DNA of 64,000 bases, taken from Daphnia pulex (lineage: Eukaryota > Arthropoda > Branchiopoda > Diplostraca > Daphniidae). This document shows, in pieces, positions 1-10,972 of this stretch. The DNA is taken from assembly GCF_021134715.1 (NCBI RefSeq), contig NC_060027.1, positions 5,332,001 through 5,396,000 of the forward strand, in the 5' to 3' direction. How positions within the stretch are numbered: the stretch's first letter is position 1; the number at the start of each line of letters is the position of its first letter. A model generated the notes under the pieces. That model was not told where the DNA came from and did no database searches. It worked only from the letters and a program-made list of their open reading frames with translations. The position numbers and the translations under genes are program-made.

Positions 1-2114
1 TGCTGCTGATCACGGCTGAACATGTGCCGTTGACAGGTGCGGCGTTCATAATTTAGTCTGTACTTAGCATATAATATAAGGAAATAAATGATGCTGATTG
101 AAAAATCACCGAAAAACAGATACGATAATTTCGATAGAGCAATCTAATGTTCACTTATCTGGCCACATTTTGCGCTGTAAAGCGACTCTTTGTTCTACAG
201 GATTATTGACATTGTCATCGCTGATATCTATGGGACTTGGATGAATGCGAGAGATTGCGAACAATTATGCGACAATTCAACGTCTTACACGCGTTTCTAT
301 TGTGCGATTTGATCGATTGATAATCGAGGTATTATATTATTGCGAATGACGAGTGTCGGAAACAAGAACTTCGTCATCGTCACGCCGAGTGTTTAACCAT
401 CGATTTCCTTCAGTTCCCTCCACCCTTTCTCGTGCTTAAAACATTAAGAAGATTAAGAAGAAGGCGACGATACTGAAATGTCGTGATAGTCATACAATGA
501 CGGCCCGCACCACTAACCAGCTTTAGTCGTTTCTTAAAATGTCCAAAGAGTACCAGTAGCGTCATCTGTGTCTATCCCCACGTATCTCCACGACCAAGTT
601 ATATACATACATAGCGAAAATGTCGAGATGAAATTTAAGAAATTGTATGTTTTCAGATTTTTTTTTGAAAAATTTGCGTGATCGTCCGTAACATTTTGCC
701 CGGTTGAGCTCATAACTTCTCGCGCCTTAAAACAAAAATAAAATAAAACAAAGCCGACAAATTTGTCAAAGAGCAAATAGAAATAACCCGAAAAAAAGAA
801 GGAACTACACAATAAGAATGGCAAGCGACAACCTTAAAAATTCTTAGTGTTTCACAAAATTCCGCACTGCATGTATACACCGTTTTCCCCTTTGTTTTTG
901 GACGTTAAGATTCGCTTTAGAGTTGACCGGCCGAGCATGTAGCAGGAATGCCAACGATTGAAAAACCATCCGGAACTGATCTATTTACAACCGAGGCGCA
1001 TAGACCAAATAAGGAGGTTCCTCTTCTCGAAACCCCGCAAGTGGTAGTCCTCTTATTGGCTGTCCCCCTTTAAGTCAACGCTATGTGACCGGGGCTTTCG
1101 GGAGGCCGTAAAAGCGAAAAATTATGGGCAACGTCATACTACCCCCCATAGCTCCTGCGCCTAGCCTCTTCCTCTGTTGGGGCTTTATTATTGGCGACGG
1201 AGTTTTCGAAGAAAAATTAGTTGGATGTCCTAACGAACCTTTGACACGTTCGAATGTTAATTCGACAGGAGTTGAAACTGGCCAGACACTCGGCAAGATT
1301 TTTTTGTTTGTTTTTTGGCATTTCGGAAAAAAGGTATTCACTTCGAAGTTCGTGACCAGACATAGCGAGCATAGCCGTTGAACGCATTGCAGAGTCAAAT
1401 GACGCCATACGAGCCTGGAACGTTGCCAACAACGTTTGGCGTATTGGCATGGCGCAATGTATATAATAGCTATAGAAATCGACTACCTGGTAAAGTGCTG
1501 CTCTTTTGTGGTTTCCTATGGCCATTATTAATGAATTTTCAGCAGCCGACCTTCACGCGTGACGATGTAGCATAAACAACAAGTGAATCGCAGGCGAAAA
1601 AACAATGGCAACAATTCCCGTACGTGTAGATTTCTGCGTGGCCCATTCTGGCGAATGTTAGAATGGCATTGAATCTGCGCGCTGACGGGTCAGCGCAGAT
1701 GAATAGGAAGCCCCAGCAAACGTTCGCCGCCAGTCTTGCGTCAAGTAGCACCTGATATCGATTGAGGCAGCCTTTAAGTGCAACAGGGAACACGTATGGT
1801 AGCCTCCTGCGAAGCTTATTTGCAGCCCCCCTTTGCTTCTCCTTCCTTTTCTTTTTCTTTTATTTTATGTAAATCGGTATAGGTACCGACATCGTTCAGT
1901 TGTATCGCTAGAATACTCCGGCTCAGTACCTATTCAAACACGAGTGCATGCTCGTTGCGTCGCTCTCCTCAATTTTGTCGGTACACAAATTATTTGTCTT
2001 GAATGTGCTGCTGCTGCTGCTGCCGATGGTTAATGGAATAATGAGCTAGTTTCCCGTCAAAAAAACACACACACACAGTTAACTGGAACATTGCCAGTTG
2101 ATCCAACTTGAGTG
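1..2114. other. No gene recognised
   Basis: Only short overlapping open frames are present, none with a recognisable domain, signal peptide or convincing splice structure. A CTG/GCT trinucleotide run lies near 2006-2022 and a CA run at about 2065-2079, just before the first SINA-like gene. The end of this stretch presumably holds that gene's promoter and 5' UTR, but I cannot place a start site. Confidence 0.5.
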
Positions 2115-2872
2115 ATGGACAGAGGTGACAACCGAGTGAATATTGACGCGCTTTTGCGGTTGTTCACTTGTCCAGGCTGCGGGAATCCTGCCAACAAGCC
2201 GCCGCTATTCCAGTGCGTCAAAGGTCTGTATACATTCTGAAGCATCTGTGTATAATCTTTATTATATATACTATAGATATTTATAAACTAAACAAGGGGG
2301 GATTTTCCGGTGGTGATGTATAAAAAAGATGACTCTGTGGAATTTGAGAATCACAGAAAAGAAAGGTGGCGCCACACATTGATGATGATTAGCCGCCCAG
2401 CTTTGATTTTTTTTTTCTCTCCTTTTTCCCTTGACTGAAATTTCAGGTCACGTAGCCTGTTCCCAGTGTTCCGTCAAGTGCCGAGGCTCATGTCCAACTT
2501 GCCGTCAACGTATGACGACCGAACGCAATTTTTGGATGGAGGAGGCCTCCACTTTCATCACATTTCCCCTTCAAACAGGTAAAGTTTTTCCCAGTGTATT
2601 TTTTGGGGACGAAGAAGCAGTTCCAGCAAAACAAGTGATTAACCTTACATTGATGGACGAAACTTTTGCCGTATTCGAACATATGTAGACTGTTTTTTTT
2701 TTGTCTCCTAGAGGGTCACCAATCGATGGTGAAACAAAGAAACGGCGCATCATTTCATTACGTAGAGCGCAACTCGTCATTTTTGTGCTTGGAGCAAGCT
2801 AGCTTAATTGAGTTGAGCAGTCGTTACTCGGAAATGGAAGACGAAGCAAGAAATAAGGACAAGTCGGGGTAG
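2115..2872 (+). CDS. Truncated SINA/SIAH-like RING protein, copy 1
   Basis: Three exons are proposed: 2115-2223, 2447-2578 and 2712-2872. Their phases agree and all borders are GT/AG; together they give 133 aa. Exons 1-2 encode a C3HC4 RING of the SIAH type, with ligand pairs CPGC, then CVKGH..CSQC, then CPTC, followed by RNFWMEEASTFITFP, which matches the linker to the first SIAH zinc finger. SIAH proteins are E3 ubiquitin ligases of about 280 aa. Here the frame then enters an unrelated basic tail (residues about 81-133), so the SIAH zinc fingers and substrate-binding domain are absent. It is either a RING-only paralog or a decayed copy. It lies 1.2 kb upstream of a second SINA-like gene on the same strand. 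RING identity is solid; the third exon is less certain. Confidence 0.72.
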
Positions 2873-4086
2873 CCGGGATAACCACAGTCAAGTGGAAGAC
2901 CTTCACAACGAGACAACAGCAACGCCTGCTGGTTCTTTTGAGACGATTTAAACTACAAGAACATTTGTAAAACATTTGAAACTGTCCAACAGAAGAAAAA
3001 AGGCGACCCCTTTGGAAATTGACGATTTTCCTGATCCATTTGGGAACTCGCAATTTTGACTTTCCGTCTCTTGCACGTTCAGTCTAGCGAGGACTTGGTT
3101 ACGAAGGAAATTGAACGAATAGCCAAACGATGGCATCGGTCCAATTTTCTTTAAGAAACAAAAAATAACCCTAAATAAAAAATAAAATAAAAAAGTGATT
3201 TCCAAAAAGCCTAAATTACTTTGGCGAGCTGCCTAAAACATAACACCAACTATCAGGACACGATTTAGCGCTCAAGGAGTGTCGTAGCGTTGCTTGGTGG
3301 TCACTTTCTCCTTGAGTAGGTAAATCACGTGAGCACCGTGGCGTGGCTTATAACATGGCTTCCTACTCTCTAGTCGTCAACGAAGCTTATATTAATTAAT
3401 CTAATGCGCATCTCTCGAGTGAATTCATCAATCTTACAATTATTTAAAAGTGAACAAGTTGTACATTAATGTCCGATATAGCACGACAAAGTTTCTGCGT
3501 AGAGTTGGTGTGTACTTTGTCTATTTTTAACTAATAAAACAAACAATTTTACGGTCCATGTGATTTGTAATTCTCCTTTCTTTTGTGTTCATTTTCGCTA
3601 TGCGGTCTGTAGGAACCGATAGAAATGGAATGAAGCATTGAAGATTAGCGAGAGCAAACCCAGTGCGACTCCATTTTTTCTCATCCCGTGTTTCTTAGCA
3701 TCAGCACTACGCCAACTATTTCCATATTTCGACGTCGACCGGGCCTCGCGCAGTCGTCAGTGGTTTGCCCAGCAGGCTGGCCGCCAGATCCGTCAGCTCT
3801 TCTCGATCTATATTTTTCGCGCTATACTCGCATCTCGTCAAGTTTCAAGCAGTAGTGTGTGTGGCTGTGGTTGGATGCGAACTTTTCCTAGAATACTAGA
3901 TGCGCAGTGCGAGTGCTAATCACAAAGTTGCTTGAACGCAAGACAAACAACCCGGCCGCAGGTGAACGGCAGTCCGCCAAACATAAATTCCGGACGGATA
4001 CAAACAAACACAAAATCCATAATAGACAAAAACCAACAAATAAAATCAGCATCAATCTAAATTGATCATCAATTATACAGTGCGAG
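2873..4086. other. Intergenic, probable 5' UTR of SINA-like copy 2
   Basis: No supported coding sequence. A 93-codon open frame at 3638-3919 has no recognisable features and lies just before the next start codon, so 5' UTR or promoter is more likely. Confidence 0.4.
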
Positions 4087-4874
4087 ATGGCCAATAGTTC
4101 AATGCCAAATGGACGCGGATACGTCGAATGCAGGTCTCCAACCGCAGCTCTGGCCAGGCAGAGTAGCGTTCGAAAGTCGTCGGCGGGAGACGTGAGCGGA
4201 GCAGGCGCTCTGCCGTCGTTGGGCACAGCTGGCCGCCTCGTTGATTACGACGCGTTGATCAAACATTTCGATTGCCCCGTATGCCACGATTGGGTGACGC
4301 CGCCGATCGTCCAGTGTCGGAAGGGTCACATCGTCTGCGGCCCGTGTAAATCCAAAGGCTTGAAAGCCTGTCCGATCTGCAAACAGCGCTTCAGCGATGT
4401 CAACAACTGGATGATGGAGCAGGTGTTTCATTTTCTCATATGCATTTTATTGGTTTTCAATTAGTAACCTGTTTGTTATTTAGAATGAACTATATTATTA
4501 AGGAAACGAATATTCCGGTTAAAACACTCACTTGTTTGTTATGTTTGATGTCATAAAAATGAATTTAGTCAAACTAAAAGAAAAAAGAAAAGTTTTTGAC
4601 ATTTTTGTTTTGATTTGAAAAGGTGTCTCTCGTCATCGCTTTTCCGTGCAAGTTCCAGGGCAACGGTTGTCACATCTACAGTGAACTGATTCACAAGACA
4701 TCTCACGAGGCCCTCTGCTCTTTTCGACCCGTTTCCTGTCAGTACGGAATCCGTGGATGCACTCAGATATTGCTCTACCATCTCATGGAGAAGCACGTCC
4801 TAGAGTGTCGCTTCAGACCCCCCAATCTTCAACAGCAGCTGAGCTCTTCATCGCGCGACAGCTCCCACAATTGA
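4087..4874 (+). CDS. SINA/SIAH-like E3 ubiquitin ligase, copy 2 (no C-terminal substrate domain)
   Basis: Two exons, 4087-4422 and 4623-4874, join in frame (336 and 252 nt) to give 195 aa. After a Ser/Ala-rich leader of about 50 residues comes a C3HC4 RING (Cys63 to Cys98: CPVC, CRKGH..CGPC, CPIC). Exon 2 carries the SIAH-type double zinc finger, seen as FPCKFQGNGC, then H..HEALCSFRPVSC and GC..HLMEKHVLEC. SIAH RINGs recruit E2 enzymes, and substrates normally bind the C-terminal TRAF-like domain. That domain is missing: the protein stops soon after the second zinc finger in a Ser-rich tail. It could be a substrate-restricted or dominant-negative-type ligase. The 200-bp intron has canonical borders. 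Confidence 0.88.
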
Positions 4875-5195
4875 TCTGAGATAAAAAACAAACAATTGAA
4901 AAGGAATTTAATTTTTTCTGATGACAATCAATATGAGTTGACGCGAGGGTCAATTTAGAACGTTACTCTGTAATCCACGTTTCACATTATCCACAACACA
5001 ACACAATACACAGACAGACACACCAAAAATTATTACACACCATTTCCGATATATTTGTCAGCGTTTTACTCTCAACTACATTTGTATTGCTGCATTATAT
5101 TTCACTTATTTGAAAATATACTGTACATCCCCTTCGTTGAAAACATTCGTGAATAGCTTAAAGGGATGCATGCACTGGCGTGAGGATGACGTTAA
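4875..5195. other. Convergent 3' intergenic interval
   Basis: About 320 bp between the stop codon of SINA-like copy 2 (+) and that of the carboxypeptidase (-). It is AT-rich and presumably holds both 3' UTRs. Confidence 0.6.
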
Positions 5196-7577
5196 TTAGG
5201 CAATTGCGTTGGCCATAGCCTTGATCCCGTTCCAGGCCTCGGTTGCCACGGGAGCGATCAAAGTGGTCGGAGTTATGAACCCGTCATCCGTGTTTCGCAG
5301 TTCCAAAGTGTAGCTGTGAGTTACACCCAGAGTACCGTAAACGTAATCCTTGGTTGTTCCCGATGCGAAATCTAACGTTCGAAACAGATTTCAGTGAACG
5401 TTTATTAAACTGAACAAGATAATTATAAATAGACTTACAGAGAACTTCGGAGCCTGGGCCGAAAGGACATTGGGTGCCGTAAGTTGCTTCAATGGCCGCT
5501 GCTCCCAACGACATGACTCGTTCCTGTAATAGCGACAGTGTTCACGATAGTTTTATTTATTTTTTCAGAGCTGTTATCAGCAGTTATTGAACGTTTTTCA
5601 CTTATTAAGTTATAACCGTATCTTACCATTTCGTCGTAATCGACGGGGCGTTCCGTCGTGTAACCGTAAGGCGAAAGCCAAACTTGAGCATTATTGTGGA
5701 TAGACACGACGGCCTTTGTACGTCCTTGAAGACTCAGTAATATGTCCCTCATGGCTCGCGATTCGGTTTCAGAAAAAGCCGAAGGGCCACTGTACGTATT
5801 CGAGCACGGATCGTCGGAACTCCCGATGCCACCAAAGTTTGCATCGAAATTTCGATTGGTATCGACCCCTATAAACAACAAGATGCCCTGCGCTTAGAGC
5901 TTTTTCTTCTTTCGCTTACGCAACACTTCCAACTTACCTATGCAGAGTGACGATGGATTTATTTTGCGATTTTTCCGCCAAAGCCGATCCTTTGGAGGGG
6001 GTAAAAGAAAAAAGAAAGAAAATTTGCTTTAGAATAATAATAAAATAAAGATTGATCAAATATTCAGTGCGCTGCGCATTTAAATAAGTCAAAAGCTAGG
6101 ACAGCGAAATGTCGGAAAAGGAATAAGTAATTTTTGCGAGCTGGTTATCATTAATTAAATTATTACAGATCCGATCAAAAACCAGAAAAGCCATATACAG
6201 TAAAGAGCACGAGTCCCCGGTAGTAACCTTTTTATAGATTACGTTCTAGTATACGTACATTTAACCAGGAGTAAACATATCCGTCAGGGTTGGAGACGGG
6301 CGTGATGAACCAGTCGAAACGGTCTACCAAACTGGTAATCTCCGGTATCTGGCCGTAGAGTGTGGTGAGCTATAGATAAATTTAGACATTTCATCAGACG
6401 ACTGTCTACAGTGCATATATCCTCTAGCCTTAAAAATATACTACATTAATACGAATGACGTAAAGATAAACTACTGAATTATTCAAAGTTGTTTCATGAA
6501 ATAAAAAAAAGTTTGCCCAAACCTCATCAATGATCCAAAGACAGGTAGAATGGGCGATCCATTCTCTGGCGTGCATGCCGCATTCCAAGTAAATAGCGGG
6601 CTTGGTATCGCCTCCTCCGCTGGAAATGCGGGCCGTCACGATGTCGCGAACCTCGTCCGATTCGCCAATTTTGATGACGCTAACCATCGAATTATTGCCG
6701 GCCAACTGGTTCAAGTAATCGATAATCTGCGCGATAATAGCATAATGCACTTGACCGCTTAACCGTATTTTGATGTGTTTAGTCAAAGAATAGGCGTATC
6801 GAAGAATTTCTACCTCTTCGTAGGTGTGGTACGTTTCGGTGAACTTACTTCCCGCGGCGATGCTATCGGCATTTTCCGCTTGCCTTTGGTCCGCGAAACT
6901 ATGACAACAACGTGAGGAAGAAGCCCCGTATAAGCGCGTGAATAAACCATTAGGATTTGAACGGGTTATTGTCACACATTTGGGTCACCTTTGAACGTCA
7001 TCCATAAGTATCGAAGGATACATCCCTCTCGATGTGAGCTCTCGTTCCAAGAACGCACCATTATTGGTCAAAATGTCAACAGGCTCTCCAAGTCCGGTGG
7101 GATCTCGCCAGAAATCTAACGCGTTATCGTCTCCGGTCAGCCATCCCTTGGTGTCCGGCGTCAGACTCAAATTGACCAAATAGGCCAGTTGTTCCGTTGT
7201 CTCGGGCGTCACCCGCAACAATTTGTACCTGCCAACATGAATACCAGATTTGGAATCACCTTCGATTGGATAAGATAGCACGTGACGTGAACATGTCACG
7301 TTGAATCTCGGTCACGTTGGTATAATTAATTGTTTAGGCAGATTATTATATAGGCGATAGGCGACTACAAAAGACCTTTTGTTCCCGTATACTCAATTCA
7401 AGCCGAATAAAGCATATAAACAGTGAATCGCGGACTTGAATCGAAAACAAAATGGATCTTTTTTTTTTTAAATTAAAAAATTTCTTATTAAAATAAATTA
7501 TAATACCCTCTGTAGTTGGCTTTTTGAGCCCAAGCCAGAGCCACCATCAAGACTAAAATGATAACAAGGCGATTCAT
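5196..7577 (-). CDS. Secreted M14 zinc carboxypeptidase (A/B family), probable acidic-residue specificity
   Basis: Eight exons (7577-7507, 7228-6989, 6898-6523, 6369-6259, 5989-5938, 5868-5627, 5523-5439, 5371-5196) join without phase conflict to 450 aa. Residues 1-18 are a signal peptide. The propeptide begins at YKLLRVTPET and the catalytic domain fills the C-terminal two thirds. Zinc ligands are His213 and Glu216 (GMHAREW) and His341 (SIHNNAQ). Substrate-binding Arg271, Asn288-Arg289 (GVDTNRNFD) and the general base Glu416 (YTLELRN) are all present, so an active exopeptidase is expected. At the position equivalent to bovine CPA Ile255, which sets specificity, it has Lys400 (ASGTTKD). A lysine there is known from insect gut enzymes that remove C-terminal glutamate. 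Digestive secretion is inferred. Confidence 0.95.
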
Positions 7578-7716
7578 GTTGTAGGGCTTTACTGTTTCTT
7601 AGCGTGGGTCGCCTGGGTACTCGATGAACTCTTCTGTTCGAGTCTTAAAAATGGACTGAACTATATTCGAAAGGAGAGAGAAAATCAATTCCATTTGTCT
7701 TTCAACGACGGGCTTT

Positions 7717-7724
7717 CTTTTATA
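7717..7724 (-). promoter_or_regulatory. TATA box of the carboxypeptidase gene
   Basis: On the minus strand the sequence reads CTGTATAAAAG, a strong TATA box, 140 bp upstream of the carboxypeptidase start codon. That leaves room for a start site about 30 bp downstream and a 5' UTR of about 110 nt. It fits a strongly expressed digestive gene. Confidence 0.6.
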
Positions 7725-10700
7725 CAGCTGGGCTCCCGATAGGAAACTATGATTAGAAGTTTTTGTTTTTACGGTCAGGTCAGATGTTTTGTGTTTTGTA
7801 AGGCCGTTATCGCTGAGGGGTTGCCCACTCTTTTTCAAAGTGCACATGGAGACATTTTTCCATGTTTTCTACCTTGTTTTTTCCCGTAATTTATCAGATT
7901 TTCTTAATTTTTCTAAATTTCCGTAATTTCCCTAAATTTCTCAATATTTTTAGTAATTCTACCTTTTTCCCGTTTTTTAAAAAGAAATTTCATGAAATTG
8001 AAGAAATTTTACAAATAACACTTTTGCAATCGACATTTCATAACATTTTATTTCATAACATTTTATTTCATTTATTACGACATAAGTGATATTATATATA
8101 TAGTGATGTCAACCTACAACTATATTTTTGTCATTCGACACTACTTATTCTAACTACTAAATCGTGAGACTTTCATACTTATTTATTGAGCCTACATAAT
8201 AATGTTTTCACACATCGAGACAAAGAGTTGGCAACCCCTCGGTTATCGCAAGTTAACGCTTGATTGAAATCTACCAACGAAATTCAGTGCCTACTGCTAG
8301 AAAATCAAGAACCCCAGAGGTTGCTGGAAAATTTCTGGTTACATTATTAGAACGGGGAAAGATGATAATCTTATACTAAATCTATATTTATATGCGCACA
8401 GTCTCTATATAGATTTGTCACGCTTGGTTGTTTGGGATCGTCCGAGACAGCTGCGGCCGGCCCAACAACGATTTCTTTTATTATTATTATTTGTTTTTGT
8501 TTTTAGATTTTTGTTTTTTCTTTCTATTTTTTTATTTTGTTTGTTAATATTTTCGACTCTGGGTTCTCGTGTTCAAAAAAAATCTTTGCTTTATGAAACG
8601 GAGTGCCAAGTGAGTAAATATAAATAAAACAAGACATGCAAGTTGGCGATTTTAATTGACGGTTCTATTATTACTTGAACACTGCTTGATGCGCTTGCGC
8701 GCTCCGGATTCAACCCACCAAGTCTGGAACTCTGAACCTTTGGTGGCCAACAAACAAAAACAAATATTCTCTCGAGGAAGGAATAGAAACGATGAGTCCC
8801 TTAGCAGCGCACCGAGTGAGAGTCGCTGATGCGAGAGGAGAGAGAGAAAGAGAGAGACAAATATAGCCCCAGTGCCGTTCCCGCTGCCAACGCATATGCT
8901 GCTCTTCGACGAAAGCTATCGGCTCCATTAATTGAAAATATGGTTTTGCTTTCTGCCCCTTTCATCTCGCAAACGGCATTTGTCTCTCGACGCCTGTGCA
9001 CTCAGCAGACGCCGACCAAGCACATTTTCCCGTCAAAGGCTATTTGTGTAATGGAATCGTCGTTCAATAGTGCAATCAGAAATCGAATTACTGATCAATA
9101 ATATACGCCACATTAATGTCTAAAAGGGTAGGAGAGAAATACGAACGGGTTTTTGTTATTGGCGAAATTCTCGTCGAGTGGTGGTGACCTCGAATAAAAG
9201 ATTCACCTGTTGCGCGGGTGACATTGTCATCTCGACTACACGACTTCGTACACGAACTTACACAGTAGCCAATCTCTCAACAAACCACATAAATAGACGA
9301 CAACAAATTCTTTTTGTCGCAGACAATTTTTGTAAAAAAGGATCGCAAAATAAACCAAACAACAGCGTCACACTATATCGTAAGACGTAAATAAAAGTCG
9401 TGAATGTAAGGTGAAATATGGCTGGATTCCTTCACCTTTAGCTTTTTGGAATAAGGTCATTGACGAATCGGAAACGGACGGAAATCGAATGGTCGACTAG
9501 CCTAACTATCAAGCCAAGTCACTCGAGAATGTGTGGTGTAGTATGGTATAACTTAACGCTCCGTGTGTTCCCAGAATGTACAGCCATTCAACATACTTGT
9601 AAGTTGTAGGGTTCAGTTGGTCTCAAAAACCAATTGCAATGATCGGAATGAAGTAATTAACTGTCCGCGATGCTGTCCAATTTGCCCATCAACACACTTG
9701 CCAATATTTCAAGCCAGATTCAGTTGGTCTACGATCAAAATCTTTTCAAATATTTTTTGTCATTTACATGTATACAAAAAAGAGAAACGCTAACGTATTT
9801 CTTCAGAAAGCTCAACCATATGAGGCGATATCAAAGAAACGCGTAGTGCGCAATTGGCAAATATTTTTATTAGATTACACATGCCATGATCCGAGATACG
9901 GTTGTTGGCACCGACGTCAGGCATCCACCCAGCCATAGATCTGAAATCGAAATAAACAAAAATAAAGCTGTCAACGTCGAAAGATTTCTCCAGTCCAAAG
10001 CCAAGTTGATCGAGTCGAGCAGGATATTCAAAACAAAATAAAAAAAGATGGAATGATAAGATAAATGGCAACACGAATCACACGTGGACTATACTTTGTA
10101 TTCAAAGGTCACGGTTGATTTCTCATAGTCCTTCAATTACGAACATTCGTCTACATTAAACGATCATTAGACGAGATGGTCACCCACTGAAGGACGGAGG
10201 GACACCACAAATTATAAAAAGCAAAAAAAAAAAAACGAGGACGATCAGAAAAGTGACAAAAATATAATACAAAAGGGTGGGTCATCAGGATGGCAAACTA
10301 AGAGTTAATGTCTTCGAATTTCTTTACACAAATGGAAAAAAAAATTTGAAAAAAAAAAAACAAACAATTATGTCATGTCCCATGGGCAAGAAAATTATTA
10401 GAAAACATTAATCGTGATAGTACACTCGAGTGGACTAGTTTCAACCCACCAGTGTGGTGAATTCCATTAGTCCCATCTGACACACGGCACGTTATCTATA
10501 GTCGTATCAACACGGACAGCTCTAACATTCGCACTGGAGAACATCATTTTACTTTTTCGTCTCCGTCTACGCTCACGGATACACGCACATTCGCACTGAC
10601 AATCACCCATTGCTCAAATGTTGTTTTTTTGACAATAGACCAGAGACGATATAGATTAAAAAGGAAACATAAAGAAAAGGAGGTGTGTTTCTCTTCACAA

Positions 10701-10972
10701 TGGTTAATGGCGGAGCTCCCTGTTAAGCTTGCTGTCGTCTAATCTTCTCTCGGTGAAACGCGATGGCAAGCTTGAGAGACCAACGACCATTCTTTTTTTC
10801 TTCTAGTCTTCTTATTTTTTAAATATTTATATCTTTAGTTAATGTTTTGTTTGTGTATACATGTGTGAGTGAGCCTCCCCCGTTATTTTTTGGCGGAGGC
10901 GAACGAAGAATCTGGTTTCATTCACACACTGGTAGGGTCGGTAGGATCGAGTGGCCAACCACGTCGCTCACG
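7725..10972. other. Gene-poor interval
   Basis: No coding region supported. It holds a T-rich tract of reiterated AATTTC/ATTTTT motifs (about 7860-8090), with a 15-bp direct repeat TTTCATAACATTTTA around 8036-8065, and a GA-rich simple repeat at about 8832-8860. The right part, up to 10972, probably includes the 3' UTR of the palmitoyltransferase. Confidence 0.45.

Noticed and set aside
3638-3919. 93-codon open frame upstream of SINA-like copy 2
   Set aside because: No homology, low-complexity composition and position next to the real start codon suggest 5' UTR.
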